Notes: generated by a model from the letters alone, not told the origin. DNA of 64,000 bases from Beta vulgaris subsp. vulgaris (GCF_026745355.1 NC_079206.1:42366224-42430223); one strand, 5' to 3'. Positions 46,406 to 58,314 are shown, counted from the stretch's first letter. Numbers and translations are program-made.

Positions 46406-48216
46406 CTATAGAAACAAGAAATAAACAAGTAGTTAATTTTCATATACATATACATCAATGAAAACATGTGGCTAAATATAAAAAACAAATTACATGGAAC
46501 ATGAAAAGCAACAATCGGCCCGAAATGACGTTTACTTACCCAAAACGGGTTTCATCTTCCCAAAATGGGTTTCTAAGTATATGAATGGCTTTCAGTTGAC
46601 TCTAATGGTTGTATATGTTGTTATAAGAGCTAAATATGTCCTAACATGTTGCTAAATGCGTGAAACTAAGTACATGTAACATGAAAAGCATAAATCGGCC
46701 ATAAATGACCTTTACTTATCCAAAATGGGTTTCATCTTCCCAAAATGGGTTTCTAAGTATATGAATGGATTTTAGTTGAAGCTAATGGTTTTATATGTTG
46801 TTATAAGAGCTAAATATGTCCTAATATGTGGTTAAATGCGTGAAACTAAGTACATGGAACATGAAAAGCAAAACTTGGCCCGTATAGGCTTTCATTTACC
46901 CAAAATGGGTTTCAAAGCATGTGAAGTGACTTTTCTTGAATCTAATGATTTTATACGTTGTAATTATAGTTATATATGTCCTAACATGTGGCATGTAGGT
47001 AAATACAAAAAACAAAGTACATGGAACATGAAAAGCAAATATCGGCCCGAAATGACGTTTACTTACCCGAAATGGGTTTCATCTTCACAAAATGGGTTTC
47101 TAAGTATATGAATGGATTTTAGTTGACTCTAATGGTTGTATATGTTTTTATAAGAGCTAAATATGTCGTAATATGTCGCTAAATGCGTGAAACTAAGTAC
47201 AAGGAACATGAAAAGTATAAATCGGCCATAAATGAGCTTTACTTATCCAAAATGGTTTTCATCTTCCCAAAATGGGTTTCTAAGTATATGAATGGATTTT
47301 TGTTGACTCTAATGGTTGTATATGTTCTTGTAAGAGTTAAATATGTCCTAACATGTTGCTAAATGCGTGAAACTAAGTATATGGAACATGAAAAGCAAAA
47401 CTCGGCCTGAATTGGCTTTCATTTACCCAAAATGGGTTTTAAAGCATGTGAAGTGATTTTTCTTGAATCTAATGATTTTATACGTTGTAATTATAGTTAT
47501 ATATGTCCTAACATGTGACTAAATATAAAAAACAAAGTACATGGAACATGAAAAACAAAAATTGGCCCGAAATGACGTTTACTTACCCGAAATGGGTTTC
47601 ATCTTCCCAAAATGGGTTTCTAAGTATATGAATGGATTTTAGTTGACTTTAATGGTTGTATATGTTTTTATAAGAGCTAAATATGTCGTAATGTGTTGCT
47701 AAATTCGTGAAACTAAGTACAAGGAACATGAAAAGCATAAACTGGCCCGTATTGGCTTTCATTTACCCAAAATGGGTTTCAAAGCATGTGAACTGACTTT
47801 TATTGACTCTAATGGTTTTATATGTTGTAGTTATAGTTATATATGTTCTAACATGTGGCTAAATACAAAAAATAAAGTACATGGAACATCAAAAGCAAAA
47901 ATCCGCCCCAAATGACATTTACTTACCCAAAATGGGTTTCATATTCCCAAAATGGGTTTCTAAGTATATGAATGGCTCTTAGTTGACTCTAATGGTTGTA
48001 TATGTTGTTATAAGAGCTAAATATGTCCTACCATGTTGTTAAATGCGTGAAACTAAGTGCATGTAACATGAAAAGCATAAATCGGCCCGAAATGACCTTT
48101 ACTTATCCAAAATGGGTTTCTAAGTATATGGTTAAATATTTTGTTATTACAACTATTCATGACCTAACATCACGTAAAATCCAAAAAAAAGTATTTATGT
48201 TAACAAGTAAACTTAC
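46406..48216 (-). other. Large intron of the Ptta-type gene
   Basis: It has GTAAGT...TATAG boundaries on the minus strand. The join TGT/AAT keeps the reading frame (WEDTC then NLFHITPNQ). Nearly all of it is the tandem array described separately. Confidence 0.82.
46490..48150. repeat. Higher-order tandem repeat filling the intron
   Basis: Ten copies of a 160-180 base unit begin near 46491, 46671, 46851, 47019, 47199, 47379, 47539, 47719, 47879 and 48059. Each contains GGAACATGAAAAGCA, CCCAAAATGGGTTTC and CTAAATATGTCCTAAC motifs. Three unit types can be told apart (a: AAATGACGTTTACTTACC; b: AAATGACCTTTACTTATCC; c: GGCTTTCATTTACCC) in the order abc abc ac ab, that is, a trimer of about 530 bases. 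Confidence 0.93.
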
Positions 48217-48827
48217 ACAAGTGTCTTCCCATAATGATTTCTTCATTGCCTCGGGCACATCTTTCCACTTGACCAAAATGTTGAGTTTGCGCATACAAAA
48301 CCCAATATGTTGCCCATACTTTGCGCGCCACTGACCACAAGGTTGACCCAAATCATCATACTCGAGGGTCATTTGGGTCTTAACATTCAAACCCTTAGTC
48401 ACACCCCTTCCTTTCCGCTTCTTTGTTGCAACACTCCTTGGAGTTTTGTTTGAGACTTTTAATTCTTTCCCTACTGGGTGGCAAAATGAGCGACGAGACA
48501 GGTGGATAATCTTCCCGAGCGTTGTTGTCAATGGGGGGAGCATTATCGCCTTGCTCCTCAAGGAGCTCAATCTTGCACATTTCCTCATCATGTGCTATGT
48601 CTTCCAGTTCACCTTTATCCTCCTCCTTCTCCGTACCATACTCATCATCATCCAATGATTTATCATATTTATCATCTTTTTCTTCCTCCACAATCACATC
48701 ATCTAGGACCATGTTTGAAAATCTTCAAATATTTAGAAAAAGACATAAGAAATGCGCAAGATTAAACTAAAACATGAAATTAAAGAAATAAGAAACGTGC
48801 AATATTAAACACAAAATATGAAAAAAT

Positions 48828-49496
48828 GCCTTCACTCCCCCTGCTGCCTCCCACCATTGCACTGCCCAACCTCACCCTGCACTTCCACCAAACCCAATTG
48901 TCACTCCCTACTGCCCTGCCACTACATACACTTCCTGTCCTCCCTACCCTACACTCCCTCACACTCACTGCACACACTCATTGCCCACACTCACTGCCCT
49001 GGACTCCCCACACTCATTGCACACACACTCCCTCCCTGCCCTGCACTCCCCACACTCACTACACACACCCCCTCCATGCACTACACTCCCCACACTCACT
49101 TCACATACCCCTCCCTGCCCTGTACTCCCCACACTCACTACACACACCCCCTCCCTGCCCTGCACTCCCCACACTCACTGCACACACTCACTGCCCAACC
49201 TCCCTCACCCACCTGCCACTCGCCACACTACCCACTGCACTCATTGCCTACTGCCTCAACTACCTGCCACTCCCCACACACTCACGTGCACACACTGCAC
49301 ACACTACCCCCTCCCTCAATTGCCTGCAGTCCCCACCCCCCTCACTACCATGCCACTACACGCACTGTACCCTCCATCAACTACCTGCACTCCCCACCCC
49401 CCTTCATGCCCTGCCACAGCTAGTGCCCACCCCCTCCATGCAATGCCACAACCAATCCCTACCCCCTCCTTGCCCTCTCACAGCCACTCCCCACCA
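48828..49496. repeat. C-rich low-complexity tract
   Basis: A strand-asymmetric run dominated by CACTCCCCACACTCACTG, CTGCCCTGCACT and CACCCCCTCC motifs, locally tandem with a period near 50 bases (49020-49200). It lies just upstream of the Ptta-type gene (minus strand), where it is G-rich in transcript sense. Long Pro/His/Thr-rich frames on the plus strand are by-products of composition. Confidence 0.9.
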
Positions 49497-50589
49497 TGGA
49501 AAAAAAACGCAGTTGCGGTCGCGTTCGCGGTAACGGTCGCATTTTCGCGGGAACGGTCCGTAACGGCCAAATAGAACGTTTCGCGGCCGTCGCGGAGTGA
49601 ATTTATTGGAAAAATTCACATAAGTCGGTTTTGAAGCTTGTTTTTTCATTTTTTTTGTTTACAGTACCATATTAGATTGAAATACACTATTTGGGATACT
49701 TGTCACACATTAATAATTATTTAACTAATAAATGAATTAAAATAATCAACAATTCATATAACAACTAATTGTGGAAAAATAAAATACTTAATATGTGTGC
49801 TTCTGTTTTAGATAGCTTACCTTTTCCTCCTTCACCCACTTTATTTGTGTGCTTCTGTTTTGAAGTAGTTCAAATGCAAATATCCAACTTATTAAATATA
49901 TCATTGATAAATGCAACTTAAGATCTTGGATGTGGCAATGCATACAGATTTGCAGGGACTATCAAACATTCAAGGAAAAAGTAAGTAGTTTCATTAGAAA
50001 AAAGAAGAAGAATGAATCAGCTTACCATGTCGAGAGAAGAAAAATCAAAGTCACGCTCCATGATTTTCCAAGTCGATGGGCAGGCAATTTCCATTCATTC
50101 TCCAAAGTGGAGTGCTCCTTGTTTTGGAGATGAATCTTCAAAGTGACGCTCATAGTTTTGTTTTCATTTTTGGGGTAAGTGTTAGGAATTGAGGTTGAGA
50201 TATTTAGGGAGGGTAGTAGTGAGGTGGTGGGACTTGTTTTTGGTGTAGGAAGTAAATTAGTAATGGGTTAGTATTTTAGGAGGGAAAAAATGGAGGGAAA
50301 AAATGGAGGGAAACATGGAGGGACAATTAGGCTCCTTTATGGTAAAATACATGTAGACACTCGATTTATTTCCATTCTTTTTACTTATTTTTTTAGATTA
50401 ACATATTAAGAAAATTGGTACTATATTAGTTAGCAAGTCGCAAGCATAAAATTTAAGCAACTTATTTTTGTAACGAAAATAGATTATTGGAAGTAACTAG
50501 TAGTATAGTACAGAAATTAAATAAGTTATTAATTATTACATGTCACTAAAAGTAAAATATCAAATTATAGACCATACTAATAGATATGA
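49497..50589. other. Unassigned stretch with a CpG-rich motif cluster
   Basis: At 49505-49602 there is an unusual CpG-rich cluster of GGTCGCGTTCGCGG, GGTAACGGTCGC, GGTCCGTAACGG and GGCCGTCGCGG motifs in an otherwise AT-rich setting. It resembles the subterminal motif clusters of DNA transposons, but I see no termini. Three TGGAGGGAAA repeats occur near 50290. No gene is recognised. Confidence 0.45.
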
Positions 50590-51660
50590 TTACCACCAAA
50601 ATGAACGACGATGGGGTTCTTCGTTAGTATCATCTCTAGCCGGCTCACCAAAAAAATATGAGCCCACTGCCGTGTTCCCCATCTCATATGTGTTAGTTGG
50701 TTCACTTGCTTGACTCCAATTACTTGAATTTGTGGAGTAATCATAATTTACATTTCCATAATTAATGATCCTGTGGTTGATGATTTGAACATGATCACGA
50801 TATTGCGCTCCAACCTCAGCATCTTCATGATTAGTATATGTATTAGGCATTTTCCATCTCCAATTTTCTTCCCAATTTGCTTGAGGTTGTTCATGGTATG
50901 ACTGAGGTGGGTAATATGGGACTGGTGGTTGTACCTCCATCGCGTCTCCCCAATTGGGTGTAGGGTATGTTTCGTGAAATATATTATTCCCAACGCTATT
51001 ACTTGAATAACTTGAATCACCCATATTACTCCCCATGAAATTTGGAGTGTTATCATTTGGCGTTTTGTACGAGCCTTCATCATTCACATGGCTCTTTCCC
51101 CGATTTTGTCGTCTTTCATACAATTGAGTTGCTGAGAACGATGTGTCCTCTCATCATTTTGGTGACCATGCTCTTGTGGATCACGGTCATCTAAAGCACT
51201 TGAACCTGCTTGTCTATGTGGATTCTGATGATATCCATATTCGTCCTCATATCCCCCCCCACCATCATCATCATCACTCGGGGGTGTTAATGCAGATCTA
51301 CCCGATGGGGAGGACTATCGATTGGTATCATAGTTTAGAGGTGGAGTTACACCAACTCTTAATTCTGGATCATCATCATCAATCTCAATTGTATTATCCT
51401 CATCATCACCAAAGTTTATCCACTCTAAATCATCATCTTCAAAGACCGGTTGCTCTCTTTCTTCCAACCATGCATTAAGTGGATCATCCTCAAAAATATG
51501 ATCCAAATTGATTGGATTGAAGCTTGAATCGATTTCTTCCCGACTCCTCCGTTTTGCATGTCTTCTTTTCAATTTCATATTATAACGGAGGTAAACTATC
51601 ATATGAAGTCTCTTATACTGCAATCGATTCCTTGCCTTGGTATGAACTTGACTCCACATG
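50590..51660 (-). pseudogene. hAT transposase, C-terminal exon
   Basis: Continuing from the exon that ends at 54401, the frame 51659-51315 reads WSQVHTKARNRLQYKRLHMI and VYLRYNMKLKRRHAKRRSRE, the end of the hAT dimerisation domain, then an acidic tail (DDPLNAWLEEREQPVFEDDD). After a TAG at 51315-51317 the same frame goes on as SSPSGRSALTPPSDDDDGGG. A frame change near 51125 leads into a Tyr/Asn/Pro-rich tail ending HRRSFWW and a stop at 50590-50592. Either the tail is a degraded real extension or the protein ends at 51315. The exon is separated from the rest by the solo LTR at 51661. Confidence 0.82.
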
Positions 51661-54400
51661 TGTAACAGCTCGAAAAATTTTCACCTTAAAAAATGAAAAA
51701 AAAAACATTTCGACCATTCTACATGTGCGCACCAATAATATCATATGTGCATATTCGTAATGTTATCATAATTAAAATTATCATATGATCATTGAAAGAC
51801 AAATAAAAGTGTACAATTACCTATGGTAAAGGGGTAGTAAATTTTTCCTAGGAGGATGGAAGGAGTAAATAAACTCTAGAAAAAAAAGGGAACCAAGTTC
51901 TATCTTAGATTTGAGACTTTGAAGTATTACCACTATAAGGCCCATGAATAAAGGAAGAAAATTCTAAAAATACTTGTAATATACCCTACCATGTGTAGGC
52001 TACTAGTGTACATCTTTTGGTTGGGTTAGGAAGGGGTTTTTAGGGCCCAAACACATGGTCAAGTGAGTTAGGAGCTGCTGGATAGCAACCCATAGAATAG
52101 AGGATATCTCATTTAATCTTATGAGGAAAGTGAAAATTGAGATTACAAATGAGTAGGAGACAACCCTAGGTTGACACCCCAACTTCCAAAGCCCCTAAAT
52201 TGGACTGAAATATTATTGCCCACTCCCCCTCTTTCTTTGCATGCAACACGCCAGATTAGGAGGTTCATCTCCTCCTTTTTCCTTTCTTCTCTTCTTCCCT
52301 TATGGTCATTTCTTTGGAAAAATTACTTCAAGGGACCCTAATTTAGTATTTGAATGAAAATTTTGCAGAAAAAGGAGTCTTGGAGTGAAGATCTTTGAAG
52401 GAGAATATATAAGTAGATTTTGAAGAAACATCCTCATAAAAAGGTAAGAAAAATTTAAAGGAAGTAAAAGAGTATAGTTAAAATTGGGATGTAAGCTTAG
52501 CTAATGAAATTAATGGCATGCATTGATAAAATTATGTAGGAACTTGAGTTTTGAAGTCTTTGGAGGTAAAAGAGCTTAGGAAAAAGATTCAAGTGATAAA
52601 TTAAGAAGATTAAGGTACATAAGAATACCCTTTTTATTTACTCTTTTTAGTTTTGGTGAAATTTTGATGTGTGGTATCTCAATTATGTTTATGGATCAAA
52701 TTGATGAAAATTTCATGCATGTTAAATTTTGAGTTATGTTTATACTTGCATGTGGTTGATTTTGAGTTATAAATAATCTTGATGTTCATCCATCAAAAGG
52801 GGGAATTAAGGAAGTCACTCTAATATAGTGGAATTTGAGATTTGATAAAAGTATGTATTATTATGCAAATATGTGGATAAATGAGAGTATATATTTTATT
52901 TTATAAGTGATAACTTTTTTTTACAGATTTAGAAGCCTTTTTCTTCATTCATAATTTAGTAAAGAAGTTCTCTTTAAAGAAAATCCTTAAGATTGTAGTA
53001 AATTGATGAGTATTGTTTTCGGATTTCATATGACCTACTACTGTAAAATGAAGTTTTGACCCCCGAAATGTGGTTTTTAGCCTTTTACTATTTCACGAGA
53101 AAATGTTCGTAACGAAAAACTCTTGAGGATAGGTTCTGGAATTTCTCGATTTGGACTCCTGAGCAGAAAGTTAGACCCATTTTAATTCCGCTGTTTTATG
53201 CTGAAATTTCTGACGAAGGTTTTATATGTTCAAACTAGTTTACTTTGTAAAAGAGGTTTAAAGGAGCAAGCTAGGTACTTAAGTATATACATATTTTTAC
53301 AAAACCAGCAAGGTTTGACTATTTTCTAAAAGTTTTATCTCTCATCAACATGGGCAATTGCAAATATTAAACGAGAAATTTCACGCAAAGTTTAGGACAT
53401 TATAACAATGATAATACTAAGATGAGTGTTATTCCTCCTCCTCCTCTTATGGATGAATACATGTTCTTTTAAGTGTGGTAGTGGTGTATTATGTACTTAA
53501 ATTATGAATGTAAATAAACTATAAATGAAAATGGGTAAAGGCCGGTACCTAGTAAGGTATGGTATGAACAACAACCCTTGGAGGATGGGTGATCTCCTTT
53601 CGAACCCTCGCTGGGTGGGTGAAGTCCAGCAAATAATAAAATGGGACATGTCCTAGTTACGACTTGCAAGCATAAGATTTAAAACGGTGGGGTGACGACC
53701 TCCAATAGTTTAGAGATAGTCGGCTCCTTGTGTAGGAGTCCCTCTCTATTCGTGTTCGCTTTACCCAAGTATATTAATGCTTTAGACTTAAGGGAGTTGA
53801 ATGACTCGAGTGGTGATCTTCATGATGCACATTTTTATTACTCTAAAGCTTTGGCACAAGAATAGTAATTCCAGTATTTGGTAAATGTATTACTTGTGAA
53901 ATGCATTGATTTTATTTTAACATGATTGGATTTCATGAAATGCAAGCCACCAAAAAAGAATTTAGGGGTGGACTTTTGTACTCAACTGTTGTTGATATTT
54001 GTTCTTGAACCTGTGCTGGTGGGGGCAGGGTTGTAATTGTTGCAGGAGGATCAAAGGAGGTGGGGTGACTACTTCTTTAAGTTTGCCATGGTCGTGTGGG
54101 TCGACACCATTCTGTGGAGTCTTTTGTTGTGTTGCTCCTTAGTCGATCTCCATCTTTCACTGGAAAGTAATTTGATATAAATATACATATATATAATTGT
54201 ATAAGTATTTTGAATGGTTTTCTTTTAAGGATTTAAATCGGTGGTTTGTAATAATAATGCTATAAAGTACTCTATCTTAAGTATGGTTGTTGTAACCCTA
54301 GTATCACCTGCAACTTATGATAGCTCCACTTGGATTAAGTACGTGTCCATGACACACGTAAAGATAGTTATGACGTTCTAGAAAATGTGGGGTTGTTACA
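51661..54400 (+). mobile_element. Solo LTR of a Ty3/gypsy-like element in the hAT gene (2.74 kb)
   Basis: It starts TGTAACAGCTCG and ends GGGGTTGTTACA (TG...CA with TGTAACA/TGTTACA inverted ends), and is flanked by ACATG (51656-51660) and ATATG (54401-54405), a 5-bp duplication with one mismatch. Removing it restores hAT coding across the junction (NWSI to WSQVHTK). It has no gag-pol, PBS or tract. By analogy with the chromovirus LTR, whose sense 3' end is GGGGGTGTTACA, the sense is probably plus. It is not closely similar to that LTR. Confidence 0.82.
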
Positions 54401-55040
54401 ATATGCTCCAATTTCTTTCACAATTTGAGGAGGAAGTACTTTGACTCAGCACTCGAACGACTATACGACATAGTTCGGGAGCACTTTCACCAAAAGTCAT
54501 CCACCATTCAGCTACAAAATTTTAATTTGTTATAAGTTATTGTTCCTTTGAACACATTATAACATTAATAATTCGTGTCAATTACATATACTTATTATTT
54601 GTACCTGGATTAATGTGTTTAATAGCACCCTCAGCCATGCTATTTCCGAAACTATCAAGCTTCTCCTTGTAGACGTATAACTGTAAATATTATAACAATA
54701 TGTTATACTATTTACCAAATATATAAATACAAATCTGAAAGCTAAAAGCTAAGTATTACTTGATTCAGTGCTTTAATAGCATTGTCCATATTGGGTTCTA
54801 TTTTCTGAATGACCTTCTTCACCCCCGACATGACCTCATTGTCATCAATAATCTTGTCATTTGAATAACAAAATTGTGGATTGAGAAAATAACCTTCATC
54901 CAGTAGTAAAAATGATATAATAGTCAGTAATAATAAATGTAATATTAAGTAATAATATTTATAGAAAATTGCTTTTAGTTGAACTCACCAGCTGCATGCA
55001 GATCATGATGTAGTTGAAAATTCCACCTTTCATCAATAAT
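54401..55040 (-). pseudogene. hAT transposase, central and dimerisation exons
   Basis: Four exon pieces splice in frame on the minus strand: 55040-54989 (IDERWNFQLHHDLHAA), 54893-54760 (GYFLNPQFCYSNDKIIDDNE, VKKVIQKIEPNMDNAIKALN), 54680-54605 (LYVYKEKLDSFGNSMAEGAI) and 54511-54401 (AEWWMTFGESAPELCRIVVR, VLSQSTSSSNCERNWSI). All introns have GT-AG ends. The last piece is the hAT C-terminal dimerisation signature. The 55040 edge is the insertion point of a solo LTR, so the gene is disrupted although this part is intact. Confidence 0.9.
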
Positions 55041-57636
55041 TGTAATACTCCGTATTTTTAGGAGTTATTTCGTATTAATTAAGAAAATATAAAGAAATTA
55101 ATAAAAAAGTATTTTAGTTTATTTACAAAATAATAGGAGTATGTTATTGATAATACGAGTAGGTTTGGGAATTTTCGGAGTTTTAAAAAGGCTAAACTGA
55201 TTTTACTTAACCTTGGGTTGAAAGGGGAGTATAAAAAAGAAAAGGAGAGGGAAAATCAGCAAAACCCTAAACCCTTCTCTTTCCCTCTCCCAGCTGACTT
55301 TTCTCTCTCTCCTCACTCTCTCCTCAGCCGACTTCTCTCTCTCAGTTTTTTCTCTCTCTCTCTCGGGTTTTTTCTCGCTGCTCTTCCTCTTTCACTTCGC
55401 TCCTCTCCTTCCCGTCGCCTGTGTTGTGCGTGGGTGGTGTTGGTGCGAAGGGTTCCGACGAAGGCTGCAAGGAAATCGTGCGAAGGGTGGTTCGTGCGAA
55501 GGGTGGTTTTATGCGAAGAGGTTCGTGCGAAATCCGACGAAGGTGTTCTAGAAGTGTTACGAGTTCGTCGAGATTTTTTGTGCGAGTGTAGTGCGAAGAA
55601 GTTCGAGGGTCGTGCGAGAATTTTGGTGCGAAGAGAGTCGAGGGTGGTGTGCGAAAAGAGGCGCGACAGATCTGAGTCGCGCGAGTGTGGTTGGGCGACG
55701 AAACGAAGGGGGGTGCGAAGACGTTCGTCGAGGCTGTCCGTGCACGACGAGCGAAGGAGGCTCGAGTGGTTGCGCGACGGTTCCGATTTTTGTGCGCGTG
55801 TGTGGTGTGGTGTTCGGTCTCCGGAATTCTTTCGCAGGCGAGTTTCAGCGGTATAATTTATGTACTTAACTTAGTATGTCAGTTTATTAATTATTTTTAT
55901 ATTTACTGTTTTTCATAATTACGTAAGTTGTATTTATAGTAATTAGTAATCAGTAAGTAAAGTTGTGTATTAATTTATTAGATTGTTTAACTAGTTAAGT
56001 CATTATGCTGTTTTTAAGTCAAAATTCTGGTTAGGTTTGTAATTGGAATAAGATGAAAGTAGGAAAAGTGTGCTATATTATTAGTTAAAGTTATTATCGT
56101 TTCATGAGTGACCTATTTCATGGAACCTGACTTTTGGGACATATGACTTACCTTTTGGACATGGAACTTACCTTTTGGACATGGAACTTACCTTTTGGAC
56201 ATGGAACTTACTTTTGGACATATGACTTAACTTCTGGACATAAGACGTTGGACTTATGACCCATTTGGATTGGTAAAATAGTGGACTAATAACACTAACT
56301 AAGTTTAGTTACTCACTAACTTTGACTTCTAAAAGACGTTAAATCCACTAGAATAGAATATAACGAAAGTTCTGGAATAAGGTTTTAACTATCGTTTCAT
56401 TCGAATCGTTAGATCGTTATGGTCTTAGTACGTAGTAGTTGTTAGTGTTATCAAGGATGTAACACTAAAGCTTTGTTTTAACGGTTTAGGTCCCAATTTC
56501 ATAAGCGGCTCGTTCTATTAAGTCAGCGAAAATTCTCCGCTACAAGGTACGTACGCGTACCAGTTTACTTTCAAGTTTTAGTATCATGATTAGGTTGCAG
56601 TTCTTTTATTGGAACCTAATACCATGATAGGGAACATTTGATTGTGATTGTTTGGTTAGACGTTTATAACGTGAAATCAAGTATGTTGCATTGAAACATG
56701 TTGCATTGAGATGCGAAGTTCTATCGTAGTGTAACATGAGCATTATTAATCTGATCTAGAGTAACGAGAGTGTTACCAGAGATAAGATTGAGTTTTGTAA
56801 TTAAGAGAGCATGTAAATGACTCTTTGAAGTTATAAAAAGAATAGTTAGTAGTAAAAGAAGATTATGGCAATAACTTGTAGTTGGATTCCCTACAAGTAT
56901 AGAACAATGGGGGGGTGTGGGACTTGTCCTACACTCCTACGCAGGCCTACTGTGACGACAGTAGTGTCCTTATATTTTGATAACTCAAGTAGGCGGAAGG
57001 TTCCGTTCGATCTTGGGGTATGCATACTAAGGTGATGGGTGTGAGACGGAACAAAACCGTATTTGCATTTCATCTAATAGACCAAGTTGTCTATTAAGGA
57101 TTCAGTAGCCCGTATGATTCTAGTAAGATGACGGTGCCCGTTCGATGCCAAATAATGAAAGATTAAAGGATGTGAGATAAGTAGTTTCATATAGCAGTTT
57201 GTAATGTGTGCATCATTTATGTTCATATAGTTTCAATGGTTCATTACGTACTCAGCATAGCTGACTCTGTGTGTTATTATGTGTTTGTTGACCTGTGATG
57301 AACCATTGACACTTCAATGGGGAGCAGACTAGGTGAGCTGGTGCTGCTGCATGATATCAAGCATAAGGGGGTAGTCTGTAGTTTGAAGTTAAACTTTTGG
57401 TTTAAGTATTACTGAATTTTATAGAACATTGTTAAATGGTTTGAGTTTGAATAAAGAGGGGTCATCTATGATTCCCGAGTTGTATTAACATTTTCTATTC
57501 CGCTGCAATTTGGTTTTGAGACAATGAATTTGAGTTACCGTATTTCTAATTATGCCTTGCGTTTCATCGCGGCGGTAACACTCCCAAAGTCGATGCGACG
57601 TAGCATTAGACGTGTATGGATTTTGGGGGTGTTACA
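55041..57636 (+). mobile_element. Solo LTR A (chromovirus family) inside the hAT gene
   Basis: It starts TGTAATACTCCG and ends GGGGGTGTTACA, the same termini as the chromovirus LTRs at 4-2596 and 13421-16025 but in plus orientation, and it matches them along its length at lower identity, so it belongs to another subfamily. No internal region follows. Flanks ATAAT (left) and ATGAT (right) are a 5-bp duplication with one mismatch. It holds a TATAAAAAAG box (55230), a CT-rich leader, and a 20-base minisatellite. Confidence 0.92.
56129..56260 (+). repeat. Short tandem repeat within solo LTR A
   Basis: About six copies of a 20-base unit of the form TTTTGGACATGGAACTTACC, with TATGACTTA variants at both ends. 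The same array is in solo LTR B (about 60382-60512). A related TTATGTCCAAAAG repeat occurs on the opposite strand in the chromovirus LTRs, so it is ancestral to the family. Confidence 0.85.
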
Positions 57637-58191
57637 ATGATTTTCTAGTAGGTTCAGAAATACCTACAATCCTTTCGTATAGCCAATTTGACTCTTTCCA
57701 TTGCCTCGTAGATGAAACCCATAGTCGGATTTTCACCCCATCAACAAGCCTCAAAACCTTTGAAAGTGGCTCCATTATTTTTAGAACCTCGTTTGCCTTG
57801 TTCCAAAACTTAACAGCGTTCTCTGTTTGTGCAAGTAAAAGCTCACAGACCTTTGTTGCATTGTCGTCGGTCATTTTACCCCATCTAGATTGCTTCCACT
57901 TGGGAGATTCAAACATATCCCGCAGAGCATTCTTATGCGCGACAATGCTCTCTAACGACACAAAATTTGTCGCAAATCTAGTGATGCCAGCCCGCAAGAG
58001 CCCTCGGTTGTTGGTGAACCTTTTCATATATTTCACGCACCAAGTCGAATTGTAGATGAAGCTAGATATCGACTTTGCTTGTGATATAACATCCTTGATT
58101 GAAGACTTCTTCGCTATGTCTTCCAATATAAGATCTATACAATGAGCAGCACAAGGAGTCCAATATATATGCGGAAAAGCTTCCATTAGAT
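57637..58191 (-). pseudogene. hAT transposase fragment, copy A
   Basis: The frame 58186-57632 begins MEAFPHIYWTPCAAHCIDLI and runs through LRAGITRFATNFVSLESIVA to VLRLVDG. It then loses frame at about 57735, where one base is missing (TTTTCACCCC versus TTTTCATCCCC in the other copies). TPCAAHCIDL is the signature of plant DUF659/hAT transposases. It starts abruptly in a T-run at 58191-58195, fused to an LTR end. Confidence 0.9.
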
Positions 58192-58314
58192 TTTTGAGAC
58201 AATGAATTTGAGTTACCGTATTTCTAATTATGCCTTGCGTTTCATCGCGGCGGTAACACTCCCAAAGTCGATGCGACGTAGCATTAGACGTGTATGGATT
58301 TTGGGGGTGTTACA
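58192..58314 (+). mobile_element. Truncated LTR end (chromovirus family)
   Basis: The last ~120 bases of the LTR, from TTTTGAGACAATGAATTTG to GGGGGTGTTACA, are identical to the ends of solo LTRs A and B. The left breakpoint lies in a T-run shared by the LTR and the hAT gene. Confidence 0.92.

Larger units (their letters stand above)
45930..48712 (-). pseudogene. Ptta/En/Spm-type plant transposase-like gene, broken
   Basis: Three exons are supported: 48712-48217, 46405-46144 and 46052 to about 45930, with GTAAGT donors and TATAG acceptors. The first encodes an acidic N-terminus (VIVEEEKDDKYDKSLDDDEY) and, after a one-base shift near 48470, GRGVTKGLNVKTQMTLEYDD, LGQPCGQWRAKYGQHIGFCM and WKDVPEAMKKSLWEDTC. 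Exon 2 continues ITPNQARKALFLSAVAERFR and, after another shift near 46215, IKREDWEAFVAQNTSPEMG. Exon 3 gives AKREKHVQSAR, a TAG stop at 46017-46019, then RNHYHHMGSYTYARVRQMW. This is the conserved plant transposase (Ptta/En/Spm, PF03004-type) region. At least two shifts and one stop make it inactive. Confidence 0.85.

Noticed and set aside
48818..49574. Long Pro/His/Thr-rich ORFs of up to 235 codons
   Set aside because: Three overlapping frames are all open because the DNA is CACTCCCCAC-type low-complexity sequence lacking stops; there is no conserved domain.
55218..55856. 212-codon Arg/Ser-rich ORF in solo LTR A (also 59465-60111)
   Set aside because: It is leader sequence of the LTR; the copy in LTR B is broken differently, and codon content follows base composition.
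57612..58055. Plus-strand ORFs opposite the hAT copies (also 58390-58695, 61962-62267)
   Set aside because: They are complementary to conserved transposase coding and have no independent support.
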